Below are positions 22,804 to 31,306 of a stretch of 42,272 nt of DNA, piece after piece (the stretch's first letter is position 1; every line of letters begins with the position of its first letter). The DNA comes from a virus. The stretch is from the IMG/VR virus record IMGVR_UViG_3300014820_000003, positions 1 to 42,272 of that record, one strand, 5' to 3'. Position numbers and translations under genes: made by a program. The notes beneath the pieces are model-generated. The model saw nothing but the letters and a program-made list of their open reading frames with translations, had not been told where the DNA came from and made no database searches.

Positions 22804-23241
22804 ATGCTAAATCAATTTATTAATGGTATTGATGAACAAATAGAAGCAATAGGAGCGCTAAGAGAAGATGCTCGTCTAAGAGCACAGATTCATTTAAGAG
22901 AACATCCTCTTCAGATACCTGAGATGGAAGTAGGTCAGGGTATACCCATTCCTGTACCTGTTGAACCTGATATAAATTTTATTAGGGCGAGGCAAGTTGG
23001 GATAATAAATGCGGTGCAGAATGACGAAGCAGATTATGCATATATTAATCCTTATAATTATGTGGAAAGGCCAAAAAAACCACTTTCTAAAAAAGATGAA
23101 TTAGAGTCTAATTATGTTAGAATAGATTTAGATGAAGCAGCTAAGAAATTAGCAGCTCTTCTACATAAGGATGAAAGCTCAGAGGGATTTTTAGAAACCT
23201 ATGATATTTATTATGACATATTATTTAAATGTAAAAAATGA
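22804..23241 (+). CDS. Hypothetical protein, 145 aa
   Basis: It starts with a helical segment (GIDEQIEAIGALREDARLRA), then a Pro-rich linker (GIPIPVPVEPDI), then a region with NPYNYVERPKKPLSKKDELE. The layout suggests an extended or scaffold-like protein, but I recognise no family. It overlaps the following tiny membrane gene by ATGA. Confidence 0.6.
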   Translation: MLNQFINGIDEQIEAIGALREDARLRAQIHLREHPLQIPEMEVGQGIPIPVPVEPDINFIRARQVGIINAVQNDEADYAYINPYNYVERPKKPLSKKDELESNYVRIDLDEAAKKLAALLHKDESSEGFLETYDIYYDILFKCKK

Positions 23242-23330
23242 TAGGATTTATAGTTATAGTATTAATAATTGGTTTTATTTTGTTTTGCACGGTGTTTGAT
23301 ATTTTGACAACAATTAAAAAACGAAAATGA
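23238..23330 (+). CDS. Tiny single-pass membrane peptide, 30 aa
   Basis: A 30-residue ORF with one hydrophobic helix (GFIVIVLIIGFILFCTVFD) and a basic tail (KKRK). It is framed by ATGA overlaps with both neighbours (23238-23241 and 23327-23330), which is why I accept it. The positive tail should stay in the cytoplasm. Function unknown; such peptides may act on the host membrane or just couple translation. Confidence 0.55.
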   Translation: MIGFIVIVLIIGFILFCTVFDILTTIKKRK

Positions 23331-25234
23331 TTTTTACATGCGGTATCAATAGGATTGATTACAGAGAGGTTTCTGTAGAAAATATTTATTCTTATTTTAA
23401 GAATAAGAAATACATACAAGTTGATACAGAAACCAGCGGACGAGATCCCCATATAGACAAAATAGTTTCCCTTCAATTAGGAGATGGGGATAATCAATTT
23501 TTTATTGATTGCAGAATTGTTAATATTCTTAAGTTTAAAGACTTATTAGAAAATAATGATTTGATTTTGCAAAATGCAAAGTTTGATTATAAAATGTTAA
23601 AAGCAGCAGGCATTGTTATAGAAAATATATTTGATACAATGATTGCTGAATGTGTTCTATATTGTGGGTATAATGGGTGGGGATACGCTCTTGATAAGTT
23701 AGTTGAAAGATATTGTCATATAGCTATAAGCAAGGAAGAACGAAAAGGTTTTATAGCTATTGGAGACAATAAATTTTCTGTAAAACAAATTGAGTATGGT
23801 TGCACTGATGTAAAATATTTAGAAGACATTAAAGATAAGCAAGAAATTAAAATTAAGGAATTAGACTTAGAGTATTGTATAAATCTTGAAATGCAGGTTA
23901 TAAAAGCTCTTGGTGATATAGAGTACAATGGAATGCTTTTAGACAAAGAAGCGTGGTTAAAAAATACAGAAGAATATAAAGACAAGCTTGAAATTACTAA
24001 AAAAGAATTAGATGAAATAGTTATTAATGAGTGTAAGTTATCTAAATACGTTCCTAAATTTACACAAGGAAATTTATTTGGAATTAAGGAGCGTAGACTT
24101 AATATAAACTATGATAGTCCTTCACAAGTATTAAAAATATTTTTAGCATTAGGATTTAATACGGAAGGAACAGGAGAAAGAGAGTTATCTCGTTTAGTTA
24201 AAATAGATAATGATGAGGTGGTGTGGACAAAGCATGATTTCTTCACCAAGTTATTTTACTATAGAAAATATGCTAAAACAGTTTCTACTTATGGAGAATC
24301 TTTTCTAAACTATATTAATCCCAAAACAGGAAGAGTTCATACGTCATTTTGGCAAGTGGCTTCAACAGGAAGAGTTACATCAGGAAATAAAGATGAAAAT
24401 GCTCCTAATGTTCAGAATATACCTGCTAAAAAAGAATTTAGAAATGCTTTTATTCCACGAAAGGGATTTAAGTGGGTATCTTTAGATTATTCAGGACAAG
24501 AACTTAGATTAATGGCTGATGGTAGTGGTGAACAAGGTTTTATAGACGTTCTAAATAGAGGAGAAGATTTGCATTGTTATGCAGGAAGTATAATGTTTAA
24601 AAAACAAATTACTAAAGCTGACAAAGAACTTCGTAATAAGGCAAAGACTATAAATTTTGGTAAACCTTATGGGATGGGAATTCCTAAATTAGCAGATGAA
24701 TTACAAATTTCTATAAAGGAATCTACTGAGTTATTTAAAGAATACGGAATAGCATTTCCAGTTTTAAATAAGTGGCTTGAAGGTCAGCAAGCATTCGCTA
24801 AGAAAAATAAATATTCTGTAACTTTTGCACCGTGTAGACGTAAACGATTCTACCCTGATATGGATGAAGCCATAAGTCTTAGAAAGACAGTGAAGAGAGG
24901 AGATAAGGATACTTGGAGACGTATAATGATTATTGAAGGTAGTACAGAACGTGAAGGTGGTAATCATTGCATACAAGGTAGTGGTGCAGACATTACTAAA
25001 GAATCATTAGTTGAAGCAAGAAATTTAGTTTTAGAATATAATAAGCAATATACAGAAGAAGTAATATTTCTTAATTGCACAGTACATGATGAAATAGATG
25101 CAGAGGTAAGGGAAGATTTAGCAGAAGAAGTAACACAAAAATTTAAAAAAATAATGATTGATTGTGGTAATAAATATGTTTCTAAAGTAAAAATGGAAGT
25201 CGAAGAAAGTATTACCAATTATTGGAGTAAATAA
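23327..25234 (+). CDS. polA-like: Family A DNA polymerase with 3'-5' exonuclease domain
   Basis: A 635-residue replicative polymerase. The exonuclease motifs are VDTETSG (Asp33, Glu35), LQNAKFDYKML and YGCTDVKYLED; all catalytic acids are in place, so proofreading is predicted. The polymerase motifs are A, SLDYSGQELRLMA; B, NKAKTINFGKPYGMG (O helix, with Phe rather than Tyr, implying discrimination against dideoxynucleotides); and C, VHDEIDAEV. There is no 5' nuclease domain. It synthesises phage DNA with the helicase, primase and SSB-like protein encoded elsewhere in the window. It starts within the stop of the 30-residue membrane gene (ATGA). Confidence 0.95.
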   Translation: MIFTCGINRIDYREVSVENIYSYFKNKKYIQVDTETSGRDPHIDKIVSLQLGDGDNQFFIDCRIVNILKFKDLLENNDLILQNAKFDYKMLKAAGIVIENIFDTMIAECVLYCGYNGWGYALDKLVERYCHIAISKEERKGFIAIGDNKFSVKQIEYGCTDVKYLEDIKDKQEIKIKELDLEYCINLEMQVIKALGDIEYNGMLLDKEAWLKNTEEYKDKLEITKKELDEIVINECKLSKYVPKFTQGNLFGIKERRLNINYDSPSQVLKIFLALGFNTEGTGERELSRLVKIDNDEVVWTKHDFFTKLFYYRKYAKTVSTYGESFLNYINPKTGRVHTSFWQVASTGRVTSGNKDENAPNVQNIPAKKEFRNAFIPRKGFKWVSLDYSGQELRLMADGSGEQGFIDVLNRGEDLHCYAGSIMFKKQITKADKELRNKAKTINFGKPYGMGIPKLADELQISIKESTELFKEYGIAFPVLNKWLEGQQAFAKKNKYSVTFAPCRRKRFYPDMDEAISLRKTVKRGDKDTWRRIMIIEGSTEREGGNHCIQGSGADITKESLVEARNLVLEYNKQYTEEVIFLNCTVHDEIDAEVREDLAEEVTQKFKKIMIDCGNKYVSKVKMEVEESITNYWSK

Positions 25235-25243
25235 ATAAATAAT

Positions 25244-25465
25244 ATGAACGCAAAAATGCCACTACCGTACAAAGGAATGAATACAAGAGCAGAAATTGCA
25301 AGTAGAATATTTCCCGCAATATTTGCTGAACAAATTAAAATATGGGGTGATCTTCATAATGAAGATAATCACAAGGATGTAGCAATGAAGACACTTTTAT
25401 ATACCGAAGCTCTTATAAAAGAATTAGCTAAATATGATGAAAAGGAGAATGTTAAAAATTTATAA
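25244..25465 (+). CDS. Hypothetical protein, 73 aa
   Basis: The product begins LPYKGMNTRAEIASRIFPAI and continues with a helix VAMKTLLYTEALIKELAKY. This layout resembles small proteins found next to phage replication genes, but no function is known. Its stop overlaps the helicase start by one base (TAATG). Confidence 0.6.
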   Translation: MNAKMPLPYKGMNTRAEIASRIFPAIFAEQIKIWGDLHNEDNHKDVAMKTLLYTEALIKELAKYDEKENVKNL

Positions 25466-26598
25466 TGGAAATTAATGAAAGAAAAAGAGAAATAGGGCAG
25501 GAATGTGTAGATAAATTTATAGAGAATGATTTCTACGGAGCAGCTATTTTACCAACTGGAACTGGTAAAACATGGGTAATGCTTAAATGCATGAGTGAAT
25601 TATTTGAAAGAGATAAAATTAAGTCTGTTTTATACACTTGTAATAGTATAAATTTAAGAGATGAGGATTTTCCCAATGAAGTGACAAAGTGGGGATATGG
25701 AAAACATCTAAAAGATATACAAAGGCTTTGTTATCAAAGCGCTTATAAGTTAGAAGGACAAAGTTTTGATTTAGGATTAATAGATGAGGGTGACTTTTCT
25801 CTTACTCCTGAGTATATAAAATTATTTTTGAATAATTCATTTAAATACCTTATCTTTGTATCTGCAACACTTGAACCTGAAAAATTAAAACTTTTAAAAT
25901 CCTTAAAACCTAACATTCCTATTATTTATAAAAAAGAAATGTCAGAGTTGGAAAACGAAAGTGTATTAAATAAGTCTAAGTATCACTATGTTAATTTTAT
26001 GCTAACTGAAGAAGAAAATACTAAATATTTAAGATATAATAAAGCAATTTCTTCTGTTTTAAATAGGGATGGTTATTCTCACAAAGATTTAGAATTTGTT
26101 TTAAGACAGAGAAAGCTATTTATGAACAGTTTAAAAAGTTCTGCACAGATTTGTAGAAGTTTATTAAGACATATAGAATGCAGGAGTTTAGTATTTTCTG
26201 AATTAACAGAACAATCAGATAGGGTTTGTGAATTTACTTATCATGGAAAGAATGAAGGAGAAGAAAATCTTCTTAAGTTTGAAAATGAGGAAATTGATAA
26301 ATTAGGAGTTTGCGGAAAAGTAGACAGGGGAGTTAATATAAAAAGAGTAGAAAATGTTGTGTTAGAAAGTTGCAGCTCTTCTAAAACTAAAATAGTACAG
26401 AAATTAGGAAGAGGAAAAAGACTTTTAGTAGATGAGTTTTTAAATGTATTTATGCTAATTCCTCACTATAAACAAACACGATATGATAATTATAAAAGGA
26501 AAACTGTAACAGAAATTAAACCAACAATAGTAAAGTCATGGCTTGAAAAAGCTTTGAAGGATTTTAATATACCTAAAATAGAAGTATTTAAATTTTAA
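25465..26598 (+). CDS. SF2 DNA/RNA helicase
   Basis: A compact 377-residue SF2 helicase with motif I LPTGTGKT (29-36), motif II LIDEGD (a DExx variant, Asp107/Glu108), motif III VSATLEPE, and motif VI QKLGRGKR with Arg fingers. The region between III and VI is shorter than in full RecG or UvsW proteins. Phage homologues such as T4 UvsW help with branch migration and replication restart. Here it follows PolA and is followed by a winged-helix protein, consistent with a replication/recombination role. Confidence 0.85.
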   Translation: MEINERKREIGQECVDKFIENDFYGAAILPTGTGKTWVMLKCMSELFERDKIKSVLYTCNSINLRDEDFPNEVTKWGYGKHLKDIQRLCYQSAYKLEGQSFDLGLIDEGDFSLTPEYIKLFLNNSFKYLIFVSATLEPEKLKLLKSLKPNIPIIYKKEMSELENESVLNKSKYHYVNFMLTEEENTKYLRYNKAISSVLNRDGYSHKDLEFVLRQRKLFMNSLKSSAQICRSLLRHIECRSLVFSELTEQSDRVCEFTYHGKNEGEENLLKFENEEIDKLGVCGKVDRGVNIKRVENVVLESCSSSKTKIVQKLGRGKRLLVDEFLNVFMLIPHYKQTRYDNYKRKTVTEIKPTIVKSWLEKALKDFNIPKIEVFKF

Positions 26599-26600
26599 TA

Positions 26601-27230
26601 ATGACACTAACAATTACAGAAAAAACAATTTTAAGACTCAGACAGAGTGGATTTTATCCTGATGAAATGATTTCTTTATATTTTGTGCTAAAAGGACTAC
26701 AACAGCAAGAAGTGGAACTCTTAGACGGGTATGATGATTTTAATACATCTAAAAGAGCTGCTATATCTTATCAAACTCTTTTTCGTAAAAGTTTTATAGA
26801 AAAGGATAGAGAGGGTAGTAGACTATTTTTCAAACTTACAGAGAAAGGAAAAGAATTTCTAAAAGAATTAGAACCAGAAGAAATAGTAAAAACTAAAATA
26901 GATTGGATTGGAGAATGGCTTGAACTCTTTCCTGAAAAGAATCAGAATGGCGTATTAAGATCTAATGAAGCTGATTGTATAGGAAGAATGCAGACGTTTA
27001 TAAAAAAGTATAAGTATTCTAAAGAAATTATAATGGCTGCAACCAAGTCATATATTATTGAAGAGTCTACTAAAGGCTATAAATATACCAAAAGAGCAAT
27101 GTATTTTATAGATAAGAGAGGAGAAGGAAGTTTACTCGCTGCGTGGTGTAAAAATGTAGAAGAGAATAAAATTAAAACAGGTCAACTAAATGATGGTTCA
27201 CGGACTAAAATTATACAAACTTTAAACTAA
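26601..27230 (+). CDS. Predicted winged-helix DNA-binding protein
   Basis: A 209-residue protein with an N-terminal winged-helix-like region: helices DEMISLYFVLKGLQQQ and RAAISYQTLFRKSFIEK, then the wing RLFFKLTEKGKEFL. The C-terminal part (WIGEWLELFPEKNQNGVLRS and onward) is a helical module seen in phage proteins of unknown role. It could act as a helicase loader, initiator or transcription factor. Its position directly after the SF2 helicase (2 bases) favours replication. Confidence 0.65.
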   Translation: MTLTITEKTILRLRQSGFYPDEMISLYFVLKGLQQQEVELLDGYDDFNTSKRAAISYQTLFRKSFIEKDREGSRLFFKLTEKGKEFLKELEPEEIVKTKIDWIGEWLELFPEKNQNGVLRSNEADCIGRMQTFIKKYKYSKEIIMAATKSYIIEESTKGYKYTKRAMYFIDKRGEGSLLAAWCKNVEENKIKTGQLNDGSRTKIIQTLN

Positions 27231-27482
27231 ATGAGAATAGCAGAAGAATTTTTAATAGATGAATTTGATCCAGATAGCCAAGATTGCCAAACAAGGAGAG
27301 AAGATTTAAGAATAGCAATAGTATTAAATCCATTACTTGAAAAGTTTGAAAAAGCAATAAATGAAGCAAGAAAAGAAGCTATTGAAGAATGTGCTAAAGA
27401 GGCTGATTTAATTAGAGAAGGGAAAAATGAAGGAGATATTGATAAACAATCAATTCTTAAACTAATTAATGAGCTAATATAA
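27231..27482 (+). CDS. Hypothetical helical protein, 83 aa
   Basis: The protein is acidic and helical (LEKFEKAINEARKEAIEECA) and begins MRIAEEFLIDEFD. No recognised family. It starts directly after the previous stop codon and is the last gene of this unit; a bidirectional terminator follows. Confidence 0.6.
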   Translation: MRIAEEFLIDEFDPDSQDCQTRREDLRIAIVLNPLLEKFEKAINEARKEAIEECAKEADLIREGKNEGDIDKQSILKLINELI

Positions 27483-27509
27483 AAAAGCCTGACTAACAAT
27501 CAGGCTTTT
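27483..27509. terminator. Bidirectional rho-independent terminator
   Basis: A 10-bp perfect stem AAAAGCCTGA / TCAGGCTTTT with a 7-base loop CTAACAA. The T-run serves the plus strand, and the A-run (A6 at 27481-27486) becomes a U-run on the minus strand. It lies between the converging genes ending at 27482 and 27534, so it should stop transcription from both sides. Confidence 0.9.
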
Positions 27510-27533
27510 GTGTTTTCATAGGTTTATGTTTTC

Positions 27534-27995
27534 TTAGGATTTAATTTCCTTTCCATTTGCATCTACTAATGCATCAATTTTTGGTAAGTCTTTTTGTTCT
27601 TCCGCTGTTATGGGTTGGTCAGAAGAAACCTTCAGCTGTTGTTGAGCAGCAAAATATTTTTGAATTTGTGCTTGATAATCTTTTACTACATCTTCAGGTA
27701 CATCTTTACCATCTTTATCTTTGTAAGTAAAATGAATTTTACCGTTTTCAAGATTCTTTTGAAGGATACTTTCACCTGCCATTACAGCATTTCTAAATAA
27801 GTTCAAAAAATTGTAAATAGCTTCAAACTCTAAGCCATTCATTTCGATGGAATCTTTTGAGTTCCATACTGGATACTGTTGTGCAATTGGAGATTCTGGA
27901 ATGTTTACTTCACTCATTTTACGTTGATTTTTTATGTTTTGTTTAAAATTTTTTACCCTCTCTTTATGAGATTTATTAGTTTTTGACTGTGACAT
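27534..27995 (-). CDS. Hypothetical protein on the opposite strand, 153 aa
   Basis: This is the only minus-strand gene inside the long plus-strand block. I chose the start at 27995 (MSQSKTNK), because a good promoter ends 7 bases upstream; a longer frame from 28058 would pass through that promoter. The N-terminus is very basic (SKTNKSHKERVKNFKQ). The middle (EMNGLEFEAIYNFLNLFRNA) is helical, and the C-terminus is acidic and Gln-rich. No family recognised. Its private promoter, orientation and leaderless arrangement suggest separate regulation, for example very early or late expression. Confidence 0.7.
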   Translation of the reverse strand: MSQSKTNKSHKERVKNFKQNIKNQRKMSEVNIPESPIAQQYPVWNSKDSIEMNGLEFEAIYNFLNLFRNAVMAGESILQKNLENGKIHFTYKDKDGKDVPEDVVKDYQAQIQKYFAAQQQLKVSSDQPITAEEQKDLPKIDALVDANGKEIKS

Positions 27996-28002
27996 TTGAA
28001 TA

Positions 28003-28034
28003 CAAAGATATGTAAAATAATTGAAACTACCAAA
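28003..28034 (-). promoter_or_regulatory. Bacteroidota-type promoter, minus strand (TTTG-N20-TATCTTTG)
   Basis: On the minus strand TTTG (28034-28031) is followed after 20 bases by TATCTTTG (28010-28003). The ATG of the minus gene (27995) is 7 bases after the box, so the message should have no or almost no leader. The promoter is back to back with the ribonucleotide reductase promoter. Confidence 0.85.
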
Positions 28035-28075
28035 AAAATCTTTTTTAATTATAATCACTATTTATGATAAATAAA

Positions 28076-28107
28076 TTTGTTTTTCTCACTTCTTTGAGTT
28101 ATCTTTG
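28076..28107 (+). promoter_or_regulatory. Bacteroidota-type promoter of the ribonucleotide reductase unit
   Basis: TTTG at 28076-28079, 20 bases, then TATCTTTG at 28100-28107, preceded by the AATAAA block shared with the other plus-strand promoters. Unlike the promoters at 12.3 and 14.5 kb, it leaves about 40 bases before the ATG at 28148, so this message has a short leader. The rest of the 152-base intergenic region (27996-28147) holds nothing else I can recognise. Confidence 0.85.
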
Positions 28108-28147
28108 TTCTACTTTTAACTAAAACCTCAAATAAGTAAAGTAATAA

Positions 28148-30073
28148 ATGGATATTCGTGAACTAAAAGACAAAATACAAATTCCCTGGGGGGAAATAGG
28201 TTATATAACCTTTAAAAGAACTTATGCAAGACGTTTGAAAGAAGACGATAGAGATAGTAAAACAGAAGAATTTTGGCAAGTAGTTCAACGTGAATTAGAT
28301 GCAAGTGACAAGCAACTTGGAGTAGGATTTACAGAAAAAGAAAAACAAAGATATGCTGAAACAAGACTCCAACTTAAATGGAGCGTTGCTGGTCGCTTTA
28401 TGTGGCAATTAGGCACTAAAACAGTAGATAAATTAGGACTCCCATCCTTACAGAACTGTGCAGCAGTCGTAGTAAATGAACCTATAAGACCATTTACATG
28501 GACATTTGAAATGTTGATGTTAGGTAGTGGAGTAGGCTATAATATACAAAGACATAATGTATATCAATTACCTAAAGTAAAAAAGAAAGTAAAAATAATC
28601 AGACAAGATGATGAATCTGCTGATTTTATTGTTCCTGATACAAGAGAAGGATGGGTAAAACTTTTAGGTAAAGTACTTAAAGCTCATTTTTATACAGGTG
28701 ATGGATTCACTTATTCTACACAATTAATTCGTGGTAAAGGTGCTCCTATTAAAGGATTTGGAGGTACTGCTGCTGGGCCAGAAGAGTTATGTTGGGGAAT
28801 AGAAGAAATAAATAAAATTCTTAACAGTAGGAGTGGTAAGAAACTTCAACCTATAGATTGTCTTGATATTATGAATATCATAGGTTTTATAGTGGTATCA
28901 GGAAATGTTAGAAGAAGTGCTCAACTTGCAATAGGAGATTATGATGATATAGATTTTCTTATGGCTAAGAGATGGGATTTAGGAATTATTCCTAAGTGGA
29001 GAGGAATGAGTAATAATTCTATAGCTACTCCCGAAAATTTAGATAAACTTCCCGAGGAATTTTGGGAAACCTATCAACAAGGAGAGCCATACGGTCTAAT
29101 TAATATAGACCTATCCAAAGAAGTTGGTCGAACAGGAGAAACTCAGTACCCTGATCCTGATGTAGAGGTATATAATCCTTGTGGGGAGCAAGGTCTCTTT
29201 AATAAAGAAACTTGTTGCTTAGGACTTGTATTTTTACCTTCTATAGTTAGTTATGATGAGTTATTAGAGTGTTTGGCATTTTCTTATCGAATGTGTAAAC
29301 ACAGCTTATCTTTACATTGTAGTTTAAAAGACACTGAAGAAGTTGTTCATAAAAATATGAGGATGGGGATAGGTCTTCCAGGATATTTGCAAGCAACGGA
29401 AGAACAAAGGGTATGGGCAAAAGATGCCTATGAGTGGCTTCGTCAGTATGACGTAGAATACAGTGAAAAACATGGGTTTCCTGTTAGTAATAAACTTACT
29501 ACATCAAAACCTGATGGAACAGGGGCTTTACTTAGAGGAGTAACTCCAGGTTGTATGCCAAGTCCAGCCCCAAGTCAATACTATTGGAGAACTATGAGGA
29601 TTTCTTCTCATTCAAATTTAGTAGAAGTATGTAGAAGTCACGGGTATAAAATAGAACCTAATCTAAATATAGATGGTAGCGTAGATCATAATACAATGGT
29701 TGTATATTTTCCATGCAAATTAGCAGATGGAGTTCCTTACTCAAGTCAGTTTACTTGGAAAGAACAATTGGATACTATAAGAAGAGTTCAAAGAGAGTGG
29801 AGTGATAATTCTGTAAGTTGCACAGTATACTATAATAAAGAAGATATTCCTGAAATTAAAAAATATCTAAAGAAACACTTTAGAAATGAAATTAAGACAG
29901 TATCCTTCTTACTATCATTTGGTCATGGTTTTAAACAAGCTCCTTATCAGCCTCTAACAAAAGAAGAGTATGAAATAGAAGTAGGAAAAGTTAAACCTAT
30001 TACAAGTGTGGAGGTTAAAGAATTAGATTATGAATTAGAAGAATGTAGTAGTGGAGCATGTCCAATAAAATAA
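28148..30073 (+). CDS. nrdJ-like: Class II (adenosylcobalamin-dependent) ribonucleoside-triphosphate reductase
   Basis: A 641-residue monomeric class II reductase of the Lactobacillus leichmannii type. Cys104 (LQNCAAVVV), Cys345 and Glu347 (YNPCGEQ) and Cys356 (TCCLGL) occupy the places of leichmannii Cys119, Cys408, Glu410 and Cys419. The spacing of Cys345 to Cys356 is the same 11 residues. The C-terminal CSSGAC (Cys633, Cys638) is the swinging redox pair that is re-reduced by thioredoxin. TTSKPDGTGALLRG is the substrate-binding region. It makes dNTPs from NTPs without oxygen dependence but needs the host's B12 cofactor. It heads the transcription unit from the promoter at 28076 and supplies precursors to the replisome. 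Confidence 0.93.
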   Translation: MDIRELKDKIQIPWGEIGYITFKRTYARRLKEDDRDSKTEEFWQVVQRELDASDKQLGVGFTEKEKQRYAETRLQLKWSVAGRFMWQLGTKTVDKLGLPSLQNCAAVVVNEPIRPFTWTFEMLMLGSGVGYNIQRHNVYQLPKVKKKVKIIRQDDESADFIVPDTREGWVKLLGKVLKAHFYTGDGFTYSTQLIRGKGAPIKGFGGTAAGPEELCWGIEEINKILNSRSGKKLQPIDCLDIMNIIGFIVVSGNVRRSAQLAIGDYDDIDFLMAKRWDLGIIPKWRGMSNNSIATPENLDKLPEEFWETYQQGEPYGLINIDLSKEVGRTGETQYPDPDVEVYNPCGEQGLFNKETCCLGLVFLPSIVSYDELLECLAFSYRMCKHSLSLHCSLKDTEEVVHKNMRMGIGLPGYLQATEEQRVWAKDAYEWLRQYDVEYSEKHGFPVSNKLTTSKPDGTGALLRGVTPGCMPSPAPSQYYWRTMRISSHSNLVEVCRSHGYKIEPNLNIDGSVDHNTMVVYFPCKLADGVPYSSQFTWKEQLDTIRRVQREWSDNSVSCTVYYNKEDIPEIKKYLKKHFRNEIKTVSFLLSFGHGFKQAPYQPLTKEEYEIEVGKVKPITSVEVKELDYELEECSSGACPIK

Positions 30074-30075
30074 TT

Positions 30076-30396
30076 ATGATAGCATATAAATTAGTTAGGA
30101 AATTAAAAAACGGTTCTTTATCACCATTGTTTATTAATAAGAAAAGTAGAATGCTAATAAATGAATGGTTGAGAGCAGAAGCACATCCCACAAAAGGATT
30201 TGCATATAGAAAAGGTTGGCATTGTACTTTAAAACCAACAGCTCCACATTTATCAACTAAAGATAGAGTATGGGTTAAAGTTAGTATTAAAGATTGTGAA
30301 TATTATAATAGGCCAGAATCGCAAGGAGGTACTTGGGTTTTAGCACAAAATATGAAAATAATTTGTGAGTTAAATTTAAAAATATGGAAATATTGA
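30076..30396 (+). CDS. Conserved phage hypothetical protein, 106 aa
   Basis: I chose ATG 30076 (MIAYKLVR); the in-frame ATG at 30058 lies within the reductase gene. The sequence AYKLVRKLKNGSLSPLFINK, then HPTKGFAYRKGWHCTLKPTA, PHLSTKDRVWVKVSI and NMKIICEL is a widespread phage/plasmid protein type found near nucleotide-metabolism genes. No function is established. It has conserved Trp/His/Cys (GWHC) that could bind metal. Confidence 0.7.
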   Translation: MIAYKLVRKLKNGSLSPLFINKKSRMLINEWLRAEAHPTKGFAYRKGWHCTLKPTAPHLSTKDRVWVKVSIKDCEYYNRPESQGGTWVLAQNMKIICELNLKIWKY

Positions 30397-30527
30397 TTAA
30401 TAATAAGTGGATGCCTTATAAAGAATATTTAATATATAAAGAAAAATTAGATAGAGAAGAAAAGAAAATTTTAAAAAAGAATGGTTTAGGATGGTTACTT
30501 AAATTTTTACAAAAATCAAAATTATGA
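30384..30527 (+). CDS. Small hypothetical protein, 47 aa
   Basis: A 47-residue ORF filling the gap between two genes. It overlaps the upstream gene by 13 bases and the next start by ATGA (30524-30527). The product is basic and helical (EYLIYKEKLDREEKKILKKN) with a Trp-containing end. No recognised family. Confidence 0.55.
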   Translation: MEILINNKWMPYKEYLIYKEKLDREEKKILKKNGLGWLLKFLQKSKL

Positions 30528-30787
30528 GAAGAGAAGAAGTTTACAAAATAATAGACAATGAAAGAAATTATCAAGATAGAAAATGGGGTGTAATGGCTCA
30601 TGATGAAGGTCATGGTGTTAATGATTTTATTTTGTATATGCAACATTATCTCACAAAATCTATTGCAGAAGCTACAAATAACTGGTCTAATGAAAAATCC
30701 TTAGATGAATTAAGGAAAGTAGTAGCTCTTGGTATAGCATGTATGGAAGTACATGGAGCTCCTGAAAGATATGTTATGTTAACTTAA
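30524..30787 (+). CDS. Conserved phage hypothetical protein, 87 aa
   Basis: The pattern IIDNERNYQDRKWG, DEGHGVNDFILYMQHYL, then LRKVVALGIACMEVHGAPER is a recurring all-alpha phage protein. The similarity in style to the gene at 15576 (ERREQI...) and to MazG-like folds hints at a nucleotide or metal-binding helical protein, but the catalytic acids are not clear. Function unknown. Confidence 0.65.
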   Translation: MRREEVYKIIDNERNYQDRKWGVMAHDEGHGVNDFILYMQHYLTKSIAEATNNWSNEKSLDELRKVVALGIACMEVHGAPERYVMLT

Positions 30788-30799
30788 AAAATATATATA

Positions 30800-30910
30800 A
30801 TGTTTAGATGGCTACGTCAACTATTTTGTCCTCACAAAGAAAGTTATACAATAACTTTTAGTTTTGGTAATCGGAGGACTTTTTGTAAAAAATGTGATAA
30901 AAAATTATAA
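30800..30910 (+). CDS. Tiny putative zinc-binding protein, 36 aa
   Basis: A 36-residue ORF in the gap before the next gene. CPHKES near the N-terminus and CKKCDKK at the C-terminus give three Cys and one His, enough for one zinc site, with beta-type SYTITFSFGNRRT between them. It ends one base before the next ATG. Small Bacteroidota-phage genes of this kind are common; function unknown. Confidence 0.5.
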   Translation: MFRWLRQLFCPHKESYTITFSFGNRRTFCKKCDKKL

Positions 30911-30911
30911 A

Positions 30912-31088
30912 ATGAATAATTATATAATAACTTATGTGGTGATGGGTTCATCTTCACCTATGCCTTTAACAATTACAGTTATAGGAGATTCAGAAGAAGA
31001 TGCTAAAGAACGATTTTTATGCACGGGAAATTTTTATTACACAAATGATGCTCGTAAAGTAGTAATATCTTCAATTAGAAAATTATGA
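30912..31088 (+). CDS. Hypothetical protein, 58 aa
   Basis: I chose ATG 30912 (MNNYIITYVV), directly after the preceding stop; an in-frame ATG at 30864 lies inside the tiny zinc-binding ORF. The product is a compact beta-beta-alpha-beta type (YIITYVVMGS, PLTITVIGDSEEDAKERF, RKVVISSIRKL). No recognised family. It overlaps the next gene by ATGA. Confidence 0.55.
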   Translation: MNNYIITYVVMGSSSPMPLTITVIGDSEEDAKERFLCTGNFYYTNDARKVVISSIRKL

Positions 31089-31306
31089 TAATAACTTCAG
31101 ACCTCCTAAAAACTATAGGATATACCACTAAGTATCCTGATAATAAGATAACAGTGTATTTCTCTAAAAATAGAGAGTCTTACATAGCAGTAGATGGCTG
31201 GCAAATAATTTTTACAAAATTTGTTAATGACCGACCAAAGGAAATTTACAGAGGAGAGATAGAAAATGAAGAAGAATTACAAAATTTAATAAATCAAGAT
31301 AAATGA
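31085..31306 (+). CDS. Hypothetical protein, 73 aa
   Basis: A small alpha/beta protein (DLLKTIGYTTKYPDNKITVY, SYIAVDGWQIIFTKF) with an acidic C-terminal helix. No known motif. It overlaps the following receiver-domain gene by ATGA. Confidence 0.55.
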   Translation: MIITSDLLKTIGYTTKYPDNKITVYFSKNRESYIAVDGWQIIFTKFVNDRPKEIYRGEIENEEELQNLINQDK

